Assembly (NCBI RefSeq): GCF_964033635.1 | Contig: NZ_OZ035533.1 | Coordinates: 5,365,001-5,429,000 of the forward strand | Source of the DNA: Chitinophaga sp. MM2321 | Lineage (GTDB): Bacteria; Bacteroidota; Bacteroidia; Chitinophagales; Chitinophagaceae | Reading direction: 5' to 3' | Length of the DNA: 64,000 nucleotides | Part shown: piece by piece, positions 7,878 through 17,700 of the stretch | Layout of the letters: every line of letters begins with the position of its first letter | Position numbering within the stretch: position 1 is the stretch's first letter | Position numbers and translations under genes: made by a program | Notes under the pieces: generated by a model | Databases searched by the model: none | Told to the model about the DNA's origin: nothing | Seen by the model: the letters and a program-made list of their open reading frames with translations, nothing else

Positions 7878-9248
7878 ATGCAAGTTTGGAAAGATTACCA
7901 GGCTAAACACCAAGACAGATTCCTGGACGAATTGCTGACATTGTTACGTATTCCTTCTGTGAGTGCGGATTCCAGTCATAACGGAGATACACAACAGTGT
8001 GCAGAAGCGGTTAAACAGCGCCTCGTGGAAGCCGGTGCAGAAAAGGTAGAAGTATGCCCCACCGCAGGACATCCGATCGTTTACGGAGAAAAGATAATAG
8101 ATCCTTCCTTACCCACGGTACTGGTATACGGCCACTACGATGTACAGCCGGCAGACCCGCTGGAGCTGTGGAACAGCGGCCCCTTTGAACCCGTTATCAA
8201 AGACGGGAACATTTATGCCCGTGGCAGTGCAGACGACAAAGGCCAGTTTTACATGCATGTAAAGGCTTTTGAAGTGATGAACAAAACCAATACGATTCCC
8301 TGCAACATCAAATTTATGATTGAAGGGGAAGAAGAAGTGGGTTCGGCTAACCTGGGCATCTTCCTGAAAGAAAACAAGGAACGCCTGAAAGCAGACGTAG
8401 TACTCATTTCAGATACCTCCATGATCAGCCTGGAAAACCCTTCCATCGATACCGGCCTCCGTGGCCTGTCGTACATGGAAGTGGAAGTAACCGGCCCTAA
8501 CCGCGACCTGCACAGTGGTGTGTACGGCGGCGCAGTGGCTAACCCGGCTACCATCCTGGCTAAAATGATCGCTTCCCTCCATGATGATAACAACCATGTG
8601 ACCATCCCAGGCTTCTACGACCAGGTACAAGACCTGACCACGGAAGAAAGAACCGCACTCAACGCCGCTCCTTTCGACGAAGAAGCGTATAAGAAAGACC
8701 TCGGCGTAGCCGAATTGTGGGGAGAAAAAGGATACAGCACCATCGAAAGAACCGGCATCCGTCCTACCCTGGAGGTAAACGGCATCTGGGGCGGTTATAC
8801 CGGCGAAGGTTCCAAAACGGTATTGCCTTCCAAAGCATCCGCCAAAATTTCCATGCGCCTGGTTCCTAACCAGGACTGGAATGAAGTGTCCGACCTGTTT
8901 ACCAAACACTTTACCGCCATCGCACCTAAGAGCGTACAGGTAAAAGTGACGAAGCATCATGGTGGCAGTCCTTATGTAACGCCGATAGATTCTGTTGCAT
9001 TCAAAGCTGCGCACAAAGCCATCAATACCACTTTCGGTAAAGAACCGATTCCTGTTCGCGGCGGCGGTAGCATTCCTATCGTAGCACTGTTTGAAAAGGA
9101 ACTGGGCCTGAAAACAGTATTGATGGGCTTTGGTCTGGACAGCGATAACCTGCACTCACCAAATGAGAAGTACGGTTTAGCCAACTATTTCAAAGGCATT
9201 GAAACCATTCCTTATTTCCACCAGTTTTTTGCGGAAATGAGTAAATAA
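7878..9248 (+). CDS. M20 family dipeptidase (metallopeptidase)
   Basis: A 456-residue M20 di-zinc peptidase without signal peptide, expected in the cytoplasm. The metal site is visible: GHYDVQP with His86 and Asp88, the bridging aspartate region ARGSADDKG near 113-121, and the catalytic pair in EGEEEVGS near 149-156. The dimerisation lid lies in the middle third, and the C-terminal part returns to the catalytic domain with a late histidine (DNLHSPNEKY). It resembles the carnosinase-like dipeptidase branch (PepV/CNDP-like, DVQPADP motif) rather than DapE or ArgE. Probable role: final breakdown of dipeptides. It starts 45 bp after palindrome 3 and has its own gap on both sides. Confidence 0.92.
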   Translation: MQVWKDYQAKHQDRFLDELLTLLRIPSVSADSSHNGDTQQCAEAVKQRLVEAGAEKVEVCPTAGHPIVYGEKIIDPSLPTVLVYGHYDVQPADPLELWNSGPFEPVIKDGNIYARGSADDKGQFYMHVKAFEVMNKTNTIPCNIKFMIEGEEEVGSANLGIFLKENKERLKADVVLISDTSMISLENPSIDTGLRGLSYMEVEVTGPNRDLHSGVYGGAVANPATILAKMIASLHDDNNHVTIPGFYDQVQDLTTEERTALNAAPFDEEAYKKDLGVAELWGEKGYSTIERTGIRPTLEVNGIWGGYTGEGSKTVLPSKASAKISMRLVPNQDWNEVSDLFTKHFTAIAPKSVQVKVTKHHGGSPYVTPIDSVAFKAAHKAINTTFGKEPIPVRGGGSIPIVALFEKELGLKTVLMGFGLDSDNLHSPNEKYGLANYFKGIETIPYFHQFFAEMSK

Positions 9249-9258
9249 AAAGTTGTTG

Positions 9259-9311
9259 GCTGTTAGTTCTTATCCTTTACCCATCGCGGTTATGGGCCAA
9301 GAACTAACAGC
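9259..9311. terminator. Hairpin after the dipeptidase gene
   Basis: GCTGTTAGTTCTT (9259-9271) pairs perfectly with AAGAACTAACAGC (9299-9311) over 13 bp, with a smaller ACCCAT/ATGGGC-like pairing inside the loop. There is no strong T-run, so factor-independent termination is uncertain. It could instead stabilise the mRNA 3' end. Confidence 0.5.
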
Positions 9312-9331
9312 TGATCTCTAAAAGCTCAACT

Positions 9332-9727
9332 ATGAGTAATACTGAAAAAGTACGTGTAGATAAATATCTCTGGTCCATCCGGATATTCAAAACCCGCAGC
9401 CAGGCTTCCGATGCCTGCGATGGTGGTAAAGTGAAACTGAATGGCTCTTCTGTAAAAGCCGCCAAACCCGTATCTGTAGGCGATAAATTCGAAATAAAGC
9501 ATGAATCCCGTAAATGGGTGATCGAAGTAACAGGGCTGTTATCCAACCGGGTAGCCTATCCTGAAGCCATCAAATACTACATAGATAACACCCCGGAAGA
9601 AGATAAACTGGCGCCCGCCTTTACTGCATCTGTATTCCAGACAGGTAAACGGCAAAGCAAGATTGGACGTCCTACCAAGAAAGACAGACGGAATATTGAA
9701 GGGTTTATGGAGGGAGAAGAAGAATAG
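9332..9727 (+). CDS. S4 domain RNA-binding protein (Hsp15/HslR-like)
   Basis: A 131-residue protein starting with an S4 RNA-binding domain (VRVDKYLWSIRIFKTRSQAS at about 7-26, then GGKVKLNG and KPVSVGD). The C-terminal half is basic and ends acidic. Hsp15 of E. coli binds 50S subunits that carry stalled nascent chains; the same ribosome-rescue role is inferred here from domain and length. It is followed by a small hairpin and the convergent nucleotidyltransferase gene. Confidence 0.87.
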   Translation: MSNTEKVRVDKYLWSIRIFKTRSQASDACDGGKVKLNGSSVKAAKPVSVGDKFEIKHESRKWVIEVTGLLSNRVAYPEAIKYYIDNTPEEDKLAPAFTASVFQTGKRQSKIGRPTKKDRRNIEGFMEGEEE

Positions 9728-9768
9728 GGAAAGAGAGTCATAAAGACCACTGCTCAGACAATTAATAA

Positions 9769-9788
9769 GAATCACCTGGTAGTGATTC
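9769..9788. terminator. Small hairpin between convergent genes
   Basis: GAATCAC (9769-9775) and GTGATTC (9782-9788) form a perfect 7-bp stem with a six-base loop between the S4 gene and the convergent nucleotidyltransferase gene. No clear T-run; a weak bidirectional terminator at best. Confidence 0.4.
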
Positions 9789-9802
9789 AGTTGCCACGGA
9801 TA

Positions 9803-10264
9803 TTACTTCCCAGCGATCAGTTTTTCAATGTCATCCAAATCCTTATGGCGCCCAGCAGCCTTTTTGGCTTGTATGAGGCTGTTCAGGTGCAGGTATCTGA
9901 CTTTCAAATTATCGTCTTCAAATATTTGAGAGATGCTGTAAGCCTCTTTGAAATCTACGCCTTTCAATTTTGTCAAAATATCTATTCCTACGGGTGATCT
10001 GCCAAACGAAAAGACATCTGCCTCCTCTGTATTTAAAAATTTATCTTCGGTCATATCAAAAAGAGGGAGACCAAATTCTGCAAAAGCCCTGGTAAGTTTT
10101 AAATAATTATCCTTTGTGCTATTTACCCATACATCCATATCTCCGGTTGCTCTCCTGTAACCATGTAGGATAACAGCGTAGCCTCCGACCAGTATATAAT
10201 CTACCCCCTGATTATTTAAAGCGCGGATAAAATCTCTAAAATCCTCATTAAATATGGATCCCAT
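9803..10264 (-). CDS. MNT/AbiEii-like nucleotidyltransferase
   Basis: A 153-residue protein with a minimal nucleotidyltransferase fold: the GG motif at residues 27-28 (LVGGYAVILHGY) followed by DMD with acidic residues 42 and 44, the pair that binds the metal-nucleotide. The rest resembles small Bacteroidota nucleotidyltransferases annotated near AbiEii. It starts 4 bp after the stop of the 67-residue gene upstream, which points to translational coupling. Proteins of this fold include toxins that modify tRNA ends (MenA/AbiEii type) and antitoxins that AMPylate HEPN toxins; no HEPN protein is next to it. The target is unknown. Confidence 0.8.
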   Translation of the reverse strand: MGSIFNEDFRDFIRALNNQGVDYILVGGYAVILHGYRRATGDMDVWVNSTKDNYLKLTRAFAEFGLPLFDMTEDKFLNTEEADVFSFGRSPVGIDILTKLKGVDFKEAYSISQIFEDDNLKVRYLHLNSLIQAKKAAGRHKDLDDIEKLIAGK

Positions 10265-10268
10265 TACA

Positions 10269-10472
10269 CTACTTATTTAGTTTTTTATATGAAAAAACCG
10301 TCTTATCCATCCTCGGTGGGTTATTTACATCAAAGCCATACGCTTTGGATATAAGATAATACGCCTGCCGCAAACGCTCCCTTAAAGGTAAACTGAGATC
10401 CACATTGTCCGCATCAGATTCGGCAAATGTCTTGATTTTAAAGGCAGTTCTGTCAAACCGGTATGAATCCAT
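10269..10472 (-). CDS. Small conserved partner of the nucleotidyltransferase
   Basis: A 67-residue basic protein lacking membrane or signal segments. The sequence reads as a coherent small domain (DSYRFDRTAFKIKTF near the start, RQAYYLISKAYGF at about 35-47, NPPRMDKTVFSYKKLNK at the end). Very similar small proteins preceding nucleotidyltransferase genes are familiar to me in Bacteroidota, but I cannot verify this here. The 4-bp gap to the downstream gene suggests a two-gene unit. A toxin-antitoxin-like pair is possible; the function is not known. Confidence 0.68.
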   Translation of the reverse strand: MDSYRFDRTAFKIKTFAESDADNVDLSLPLRERLRQAYYLISKAYGFDVNNPPRMDKTVFSYKKLNK

Positions 10473-10532
10473 TCACTTACAAATTTGATAATTGGTAATA
10501 AAGATACCATATCAATACTAAATACCCTCCTG

Positions 10533-10763
10533 TTTTGACTTCCGAACCCCAACCTTTGACCTCCGAACTCAAAGTTTTGACCTTTAAGGTCAACGCTCCT
10601 GGCTCAAAGGTCAAAATCACCTGCTCAAAATATCGAAGTGGTATTTTTTGGGAAGGAGTTTTGACCCCGGAGGTCAAAACTTGAGGTTCAGAGGTCAAAA
10701 CTTCCATGTTTTAGGTCAAACCACGAGGCTTTGAGGTCAAAAAAGGGAGTTCTGGTGTCAAAA
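10533..10763. repeat. 21-bp-period tandem array of GGTCAA/TTGACC half-sites
   Basis: Eleven consecutive 21-bp units can be laid out from 10533. TTGAC half-sites occur in units starting 10533, 10554, 10575 and 10659; AGGTCAA/GGTGTCAA half-sites occur in units starting 10575, 10596, 10659, 10680, 10701, 10722 and 10743. Every half-site keeps exact 21-bp phase. Units 10575-10595 and 10659-10679 carry both halves and are near-perfect palindromes (TTTTGACCCCGGAGGTCAAAA type). Units at 10617 and 10638 are eroded. The array lies between the divergent small gene (minus) and lysA (plus), about 130 bp before lysA. Confidence 0.93.
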
Positions 10764-10851
10764 AAGGGGAAATTGGGTATAATTCGGCTTCCTGTAGGCA
10801 TACCATTTATGTCCCTGATGCTTTTTTCTACAAAATCTCACTTTTGCGTAG

Positions 10852-10859
10852 TAATTTTG
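10852..10859 (+). promoter_or_regulatory. -7 element of lysA
   Basis: TAATTTTG matches TAnnTTTG exactly, 30 bp before the lysA ATG. No TTTG is found at the usual distance upstream (around 10829-10832), so this promoter may need an activator; the 21-bp array ends about 90 bp further upstream. Confidence 0.45.
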
Positions 10860-10889
10860 CGTTCTCATTCATAAATCAAGGATAGATCA

Positions 10890-12113
10890 ATGCCTAAACA
10901 AAGCGACGTACTTGCGACCGATTTCCTGGTGAAAATAGCGGAAGAATTTGGTACCCCGGTATACATATACCATGCGGAAAAGATTAAAACTCAATATGAT
11001 AAGCTCCAAAAAGCCTTTCATAAGTCTGATACACGCTTTTTCTACGCCTGTAAGGCATTGACCAATATCAATATCCTGAAGTACATCAATTCCATTGGTT
11101 GCGGACTGGATACGGTATCTATACAAGAAGTACAGCTGGGGCTTAAAGCGGGTTTTGATCCTAAAAACATCATCTTCACGCCTAACTGTGTGGACTTGCA
11201 GGAAATTATTGCTGCCAAAGACCTCGGTGTGATCATCAATATCGATAACCTCTCCATCCTGGAGCAATTCGGACATAAATTCGGCGGTAGTTACCCCATC
11301 TGTATCCGACTGAATCCGCATATCATGGCGGGTGGAAACTTCAAGATCTCCACCGGGCATATTGATAGCAAATTCGGGATCTCTATTCACCAGATGCGCC
11401 ATATCGAGCGGATTGTGAAGTCTACCAAGCTGAAAGTAACCGGCCTGCACATGCATACCGGCTCTGAAATCAAGGACGTGGATGTATTTCTGCGCGGTGT
11501 AGAGATTATGTTTGAAATGGTACAACATTTCCCCGACCTGGAATCTATTGACCTGGGCAGCGGCTTCAAAGTGGCCTACCAGCCAGGCGATCCGGAAACA
11601 GATATCGACCTGCTCGGCAAAAAGCTGACTGAATCATTTAATAATTTTGCTAAAACATACGAGCGTCCGCTACAACTCTGGTTTGAACCAGGAAAATACC
11701 TGGTAAGCCAATGCGGCTACTTTGTAGTGAAAGCAAACGTGATCAAACAAACAACTGCCAACGTATTCGTAGGCGTCAACTCAGGCTTCAATCACCTGAT
11801 CAGACCTATGTTTTACGATGCTTTCCACCTGATCCGCAACATTTCCAACCCTAAAGGCACAGAACGCATCTATACCGTGGTTGGTAATATCTGCGAAACA
11901 GATACTTTTGGCTGGGATAGAAAATTGCATGAAGTAAGAGAAGGCGATTACCTGGTATTTTATAATGCCGGCGCCTACGGATTTGAAATGGCCTCCAACT
12001 TCAACTCCCGCCTGAAACCAGCGGAAGTACTGATAAAAGACGGTAAGCCACACCTTATCCGTAAACGCGATACACTGGATGATCTGCTGAGAAACCAGAT
12101 CGAACTCCAATAA
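10890..12113 (+). CDS. lysA: Diaminopimelate decarboxylase
   Basis: A 407-residue PLP enzyme of the alanine-racemase fold (group IV decarboxylase) that makes L-lysine from meso-diaminopimelate. The PLP lysine is in FFYACKALTN (about residue 54), the HTGSE motif that contacts the cofactor phosphate is near 190, a GSGF turn near 222, the EPG motif of the phosphate-binding site near 266, and the CETDTFG active-site cysteine motif near 340. Length and motifs fit LysA rather than the closely related carboxynorspermidine or arginine decarboxylases, although Bacteroidota paralogues exist. No other lysine gene is adjacent. The tandem array and -7 element upstream suggest individual regulation. Confidence 0.9.
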   Translation: MPKQSDVLATDFLVKIAEEFGTPVYIYHAEKIKTQYDKLQKAFHKSDTRFFYACKALTNINILKYINSIGCGLDTVSIQEVQLGLKAGFDPKNIIFTPNCVDLQEIIAAKDLGVIINIDNLSILEQFGHKFGGSYPICIRLNPHIMAGGNFKISTGHIDSKFGISIHQMRHIERIVKSTKLKVTGLHMHTGSEIKDVDVFLRGVEIMFEMVQHFPDLESIDLGSGFKVAYQPGDPETDIDLLGKKLTESFNNFAKTYERPLQLWFEPGKYLVSQCGYFVVKANVIKQTTANVFVGVNSGFNHLIRPMFYDAFHLIRNISNPKGTERIYTVVGNICETDTFGWDRKLHEVREGDYLVFYNAGAYGFEMASNFNSRLKPAEVLIKDGKPHLIRKRDTLDDLLRNQIELQ

Positions 12114-12120
12114 AATGTTG

Positions 12121-12210
12121 GGATTTTTTTATTTTCTTATTTAGGTATTTAGTTCGGTGAGCATACCTTCCATTGAAACAAAATATCTAAATAAGAAAAT
12201 AAAAAAATCC
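12121..12210. repeat. Long palindrome 4 (30-bp arms)
   Basis: The arms 12121-12150 and 12181-12210 match over 30 bp with one mismatch; the 30-nt loop carries TTCGGTG and CCATTGAA, which pair weakly. Arms and loop resemble palindrome 6 (32048), sharing CCATTGAAAC and ATATCTAAATA. It lies between lysA and the GAF gene, both plus strand. Confidence 0.88.
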
Positions 12211-12386
12211 TAAAATTTAAAATATCTGTCCGACCTTTACGTCTGCGTAACTATCCCGCCCCCCGTTACTCCTGCACTGTTTTTACTGTAAATTGTAATA
12301 CGATTTCTTTTTTTGATTTTTCCGGTAGATAGATCGACCGGGAATGAAATCAAAAGATTCGAAAATCAGTAAATTCGACATTGATT

Positions 12387-14714
12387 ATGAAGGTTTTAAC
12401 TGCGCACCCCGGTGTATTTAACGACGAAAAGTTAATAGAGTCAAATATCTCATTTGTTCCCTTCCTCCGTTTTTTAAAGGAAAAGGTGCAGAATGATCTT
12501 GACCCGCGTTCGTCTTTCTATAAACTCATTATTCAGAAATTTGAGAGCAATCCTGAAACGCTCCTCCCGATATCCCGTCATGCTGACCTTACCCGGTTCA
12601 AGGACTACCTGGATCTGCTGACGGCCGCTATCTTCCCCATTACCACAGATTCCAGCAGGGATATTTATGGTATCGGTGTTCCTTTCAACTTTGCCATCTT
12701 TTATTATTCTGATCTGTTTAAAAAACTTTTTACAGAAGATGGTACTCAACTCTCAGCTGTTCCTTATGGGATTTCGGCTTCCAAAGTAAAAAAGGACAAG
12801 CTCACCTGGTTGTACAAACTGATCCTGGACAGGATCTATCATTTCCCGGTAAACTATCAGAACGATATTATTCACACCCTGGAAACACCGGAAGGTGGCA
12901 AAAGGTATGTGAAAGTAAATGTAGATCCCAGGTTTGTAGATGTGAAAGTGAAAGGAGAAATACCACAACTGGATTATAACAGTTTCTGCTCTTACCAGAT
13001 GTCGCCGGAATCCATACAGGAATTAATACCTCCTTCCATGTTCAGCCTGGAAGGCTTTGTTATATGGACCGTAGAAGACGTTACGCAAACAGAAATCATT
13101 AATAATATCAAGAGCCTGGTGATGAATATGCGCTCCAGTAATGAACTGGAGAGCTATCGCACCCTGGAGAAAATGATCCCTACCATCCTGGGGATTCCGG
13201 ATATCACCGCACACCTCGTTCCCTTTCCCAAAGTGAACGGTAAAAATGTGCTGGAAGAACAGTTTACCAATATCGACCCTATTTTAGGTATCGGCAATAA
13301 AAAACAACAGCAACACTTCTTCCAGATGATGCTGGAACATGTGGAACGTCAGCCCATCCCGCTGATCATCCCGGATGTAAATGATGCCAGTATTGCGCAA
13401 CATGGATTCCTGAAATTTCTCCCTATAAAAAATATCAAAAGCTTTGTCCTCTTCCCCATTACCCACAAAAAGGAAATACTGGGGGTATTGGAACTGGCCT
13501 CTTCCACAGCAAATGCGCTATCATCCGACCCACTGTGGAAGCTGGAAAACACGTATTCCCTGTTGGGACTGATGCTGAACCGCAGCATGAGCATCCTCGA
13601 CAACCGCCTGAATGAAGTGATCAGGGATCAGTTTACCGCACTGCAATCTGCGGTGGAATGGAAGTTTACCGATGCCGCCTGGAATTATCTGCTAACGCCG
13701 CCGGAAGAAAGAAAAGATATAGAGAACATCAGTTTTGAAGAAGTATATCCGCTGTATGGCGCCATAGATATCCGTAATTCATCCGTACAGCAAGGCAATG
13801 CCATCCGGGAAGATTTACAGGAACAACTGGAGCTTATCCGCGACACGCTCAAAACAATCAGTGAGGAAATACATCTGCCACTGCTGGAAGAGCTGCAATT
13901 TAAAACAGAAGATATGCTCAATAACCTGAGCCATAATCTTCAGGCGGGTGAAGACCTGAAAGTAAATGAATTCATGGACCAGGAAATACAACCGATACTG
14001 GAACATTTATGTGAAGGCAGCGAATCACTGAAACCCGTATTAGAACATTACTTTGAGCGGATGGATAAAGCGGAAGGACATGTATTCCATCACCGGAGAG
14101 AATATGAAGAGAGCCTGGCTACCATCAATGATGCTATCAGTCAGTACCTCGAAAAAGAACGGGGTTATATCCAGCGGTCATTCCCTTGTTACTTTGAAAA
14201 GTACCGCACCGATGGAGTGGAATACACTATTTATATAGGTCAATCTATTGCGCAGACAAAGAAGTTTGATCATCTCTATCTCCGTAACCTTCGCCTGTGG
14301 CAGCTTTCCACTATGGCTAATATTGCAAGGCTCACACATAAATTAGGACCGCAATTAAAGATCCCATTGCAAACCACGCAGATGATCCTTATGCACAGCG
14401 CACCTATTACCATCAGCTTCCGCAGTGATGAACGCAGGTTTGATGTGGAAGGCGCGTATAATGTGCGCTATGAAATCATTAAGAAACGGATTGATAAAGT
14501 ACATGTAATCGGTACCGGAGAAAGATTAACACAACCCGGCACCATCGCCATGGTATACTCCTATCCCCGCGAAATGGAAGAATTTAAAAAATATATTTCC
14601 TTCCTGCAAAGTAAAAACGTCCTGCTTCCTGATGTTGAAATGCTTGACCTGGAAGAGTTACAGGGCGTAAGCGGATTAAAGGCATTACGCGTGACAGTGA
14701 ACCTGGAAGGATAA
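12387..14714 (+). CDS. GAF domain-containing protein of unknown role
   Basis: A 775-residue cytoplasmic protein; ATG 12387 is preferred over a TTG two codons upstream. A GAF-like sensor region covers about residues 250-400 (typical FVLFPITHKKEILGVLELAS near 354-373). It is followed by a long helical region (about 400-600) rich in E, Q and L, and a C-terminal domain of ~170 residues that seems unique to this type. No kinase, cyclase or DNA-binding output is visible. Similar large GAF proteins occur in Chitinophagaceae, always without known function as far as I recall. It may be a sensor whose output is its C-terminal domain. It ends 6 bp before the convergent phosphoesterase gene. Confidence 0.82.
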   Translation: MKVLTAHPGVFNDEKLIESNISFVPFLRFLKEKVQNDLDPRSSFYKLIIQKFESNPETLLPISRHADLTRFKDYLDLLTAAIFPITTDSSRDIYGIGVPFNFAIFYYSDLFKKLFTEDGTQLSAVPYGISASKVKKDKLTWLYKLILDRIYHFPVNYQNDIIHTLETPEGGKRYVKVNVDPRFVDVKVKGEIPQLDYNSFCSYQMSPESIQELIPPSMFSLEGFVIWTVEDVTQTEIINNIKSLVMNMRSSNELESYRTLEKMIPTILGIPDITAHLVPFPKVNGKNVLEEQFTNIDPILGIGNKKQQQHFFQMMLEHVERQPIPLIIPDVNDASIAQHGFLKFLPIKNIKSFVLFPITHKKEILGVLELASSTANALSSDPLWKLENTYSLLGLMLNRSMSILDNRLNEVIRDQFTALQSAVEWKFTDAAWNYLLTPPEERKDIENISFEEVYPLYGAIDIRNSSVQQGNAIREDLQEQLELIRDTLKTISEEIHLPLLEELQFKTEDMLNNLSHNLQAGEDLKVNEFMDQEIQPILEHLCEGSESLKPVLEHYFERMDKAEGHVFHHRREYEESLATINDAISQYLEKERGYIQRSFPCYFEKYRTDGVEYTIYIGQSIAQTKKFDHLYLRNLRLWQLSTMANIARLTHKLGPQLKIPLQTTQMILMHSAPITISFRSDERRFDVEGAYNVRYEIIKKRIDKVHVIGTGERLTQPGTIAMVYSYPREMEEFKKYISFLQSKNVLLPDVEMLDLEELQGVSGLKALRVTVNLEG

Positions 14715-14720
14715 ATAATG

Positions 14721-17700
14721 TTAGAATTTGAATCCCAGCGTTACATAGGGAACCGTTTCTTCTTTGGAATGTCCTACCACGGCAGTAATAATAAGTGCAT
14801 TGATAGGCGCCAGGTATACACCGCCGCCATAGCCATCATGCCATACGTGCGATGTTTCATTATCCTGCCATACACGTCCTATATCGTTGAAGGCAAGTAG
14901 TCCGATGGTTGCCGGCAGTAAGTATGTTTTCAGCTCAAATAATTTTACGCGTATTTCTGTATTGTTGTACACGCCGGCACCACCTGCAAAGCGGTAATTA
15001 CGGTAACCGCGCAGGTTCTGTGTACCGCCTATGGTAACGGCCTGGAAGTATTCATAATCACCCCAGATCTTGCTGCCACCCAAACGGCTCACGATAACAA
15101 AATTAGCAGGGATACGGAAACTCATGTAGAGGCTCAGGTCTGATTGCAGCTGCATGTAATTGCGGCTGTTATCATTCAATCCTTTATTGCCTGTAAAAGA
15201 TGTTGCCCACAGGATGCCACGGGTAGGAATGATCTTGTTATTACGTGTATCTATTTGTGCTACTACCTTGGCGCCTGCATAAGATTTATTACCGTAGATG
15301 CTCGCAGAATCCAGTTTATTATCCTGGAAACGGGTGATATAACGGCCATGATTTTCATCTTTATTAAAAGCGTAATTATTAATAGCCGGGCCATAGGATA
15401 TACTGAGATGATCACCGAAACTTGTTCTCAGCAAAGCTTCTGCGGTGTATAAGTTAAAACGTGCGCGGTAGTAAGAAATATTCTTTCCCCCACTTTTATC
15501 AAATACGGTTTCATTGCCGTAACCAAAAAAGTTGATGGTATTATTCGGCGCCTTCGCTCTTGCAAATAACAACAGATCTGATTTACCGATAACATCCGTC
15601 AACTCTCCTTCATAGCGGAAGTTCCAGGCCCTTGTAGCCAGTGCATGCGTAGCGGTGAACAGGTGTTTGGCAGAAAAAGGTTCTTTCCGGAAACCGTGGC
15701 GGATGAGTTGTAATCCCACTCCCAGCAACAAACCGTCATCCCGGTTATAGCCACCAGCCAGCATGGGAAATGTTTTATTAAACTGGAAGGCGCTGCGGTT
15801 GTAACGGATATTTTCCGGATCATTGGATAAGCGGCGTTGTTCATTGCTGCTTAATGCAAAGGAATCCTTTCCATTTTTCTGATCGTATACGCGTATCCGT
15901 TTACCCGCCTTTACGGTGGTACTGTCTATATAAGTATCCGCATCACTGCCGCCTATCAGGCGGATGCGAATGGGTGTGCCGTGATCTCCCCTGATTTCAA
16001 AACGGTCATTGCCACCCAGTCCGTATACATTCACTTCTTTGGTAACCTGGGGATCGAAGGTGCGGGAATAGGTGTTCTGCTGTATGGCACCCTTTTTACT
16101 GATCTTGAAGATATTCAGCGCAACAGCGCCGCCAGCCTGTTTGTCAACAGTAATGAGTTCATTCTTTTGCGTAGCCGGAACGTCCACACCTTTCGCCAGG
16201 AAACGGTAGTATTTCAGCATATTCTTTTCCAGGATGTTTCTGCGTACGTCCAGGCGATGTAACATCATGGGGCCTACGAGTGATTGCACGGTATCCGGGA
16301 AAGCAGCTACCGCAGCGGCGATAACGCTGTCGGTCATCTTACTTAAGAATTTATCTGTTTGTTTCTTCCAGTCTTTTTCTTCCAGCTCATTGAGGAAGGA
16401 ACGATCAAAGTAGCGGGTACTGAAGTTGAAGTTGTTGATGTCCGGAATATAATCCCGGAAGCCTTGTACAGCAGGCATCAGCCAGGGCTTGGAAGCCAGG
16501 CGGGGAATAAAGCCTTCATTCACAAAAAACGCCTGATCGCGGTCGCGGGGAACGGGGTAATAGATCTCCCGCGTTTTGTGTAGTTCCCGGTACCAGCGCC
16601 ATTGATCATCATGACGGTCAAAGTCCATGATATAGGTATCCAGGATGCGCGCACGCAATACTGATTTCTGGTCTACCGTGGCATCATTATCTCCCCATAT
16701 CTTCTCTAATACTTTTGGTGTGTTATACGTTTTATCTTTATCACCTGTCATCGGCTCTCTTTCTTCAAACAGGTATACATCATTACCAAAGTCTTTGGCG
16801 TAGATGCCCAGGGCCGAATCCGCAGGGAGGTATACAAAAGACGGATTGGTATGCGGCACACCGGCAGCTTCCGCCAATACACTTACAGCCAGCGGTGCGT
16901 AGGGGTTGGCAGCAGAGATCTGATCCTGCACTACTTCCTTCGCAATTGTTTCCCGCAATAGTTCAGGAATAGCTGCCAGCGGGAATTTTTTCAGGGAGCG
17001 CATTGCATATTCCTTTCCGGTGCTGTCTGCCAGCCGGAGAGAGCGCGTTTGCTGACCACCGCCGCGTTTTAAAATTGTCAATCCGCCCTTTTCTGTTTTC
17101 AGGTTTATCACCGGAAATTTAAGGGGCGTGTTCCATACTTTGCGGTAGTTCTCTCCTAAAAGAAAGCGGTGGAAGTTATTGATCCGGCTGTATTGTGAAT
17201 CCGCCTTCATGGTCACATAGGGCGGTAACGCTTCCGGTTGGGTATAAACAAATCCTTGTTGTGATAACTCCTGCATCCGTAGCAGGTTATTGCTGAATAC
17301 CGGTGTAGCTAAATTGTCGGCCAGGAAATACTGCACGCGTACGGTGCTGTCGGCCAGCATTTCCAGTACACTGAAACCATTTTCAGAAGTGGCAAACAAC
17401 GACTTCTTTCCTTTCTTCACGCGGTTATTTTTAGCACCGCTGCCGCTTACTACATAGTTGTTCTGCTGATCCTTTATCAGCTGCAAGGTATGATCATGTC
17501 CGGACACGAATACCACCGGGCCATGTGGTTTCAGCGCGTCTTCCACGCCTTTCACCATTTGCTGGTATTTTGGATGGGGAAGATCTTCGGGTGTTCCAAA
17601 TACGCCGCGGGCGATGGGATAGATAGAGCCTATTACCGGCAAAGGCACATACAATGAGGGCCGCAGGTCGGTAAGCGGGAAAATATGTTGCTTGATCGTA

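Noticed and set aside
8409-9155. 248-codon open frame on the minus strand inside the dipeptidase gene
   Set aside because: Antisense shadow of a well-supported M20 gene; no coherent domain.
10477-10707. Open frame of 76 codons with a seven-residue repeating pattern (VLTSEVK-like)
   Set aside because: The heptad pattern is only the 21-bp tandem array read in frame (21 = 7 codons). It stops and starts without conserved ends and the array is better explained as DNA sites.
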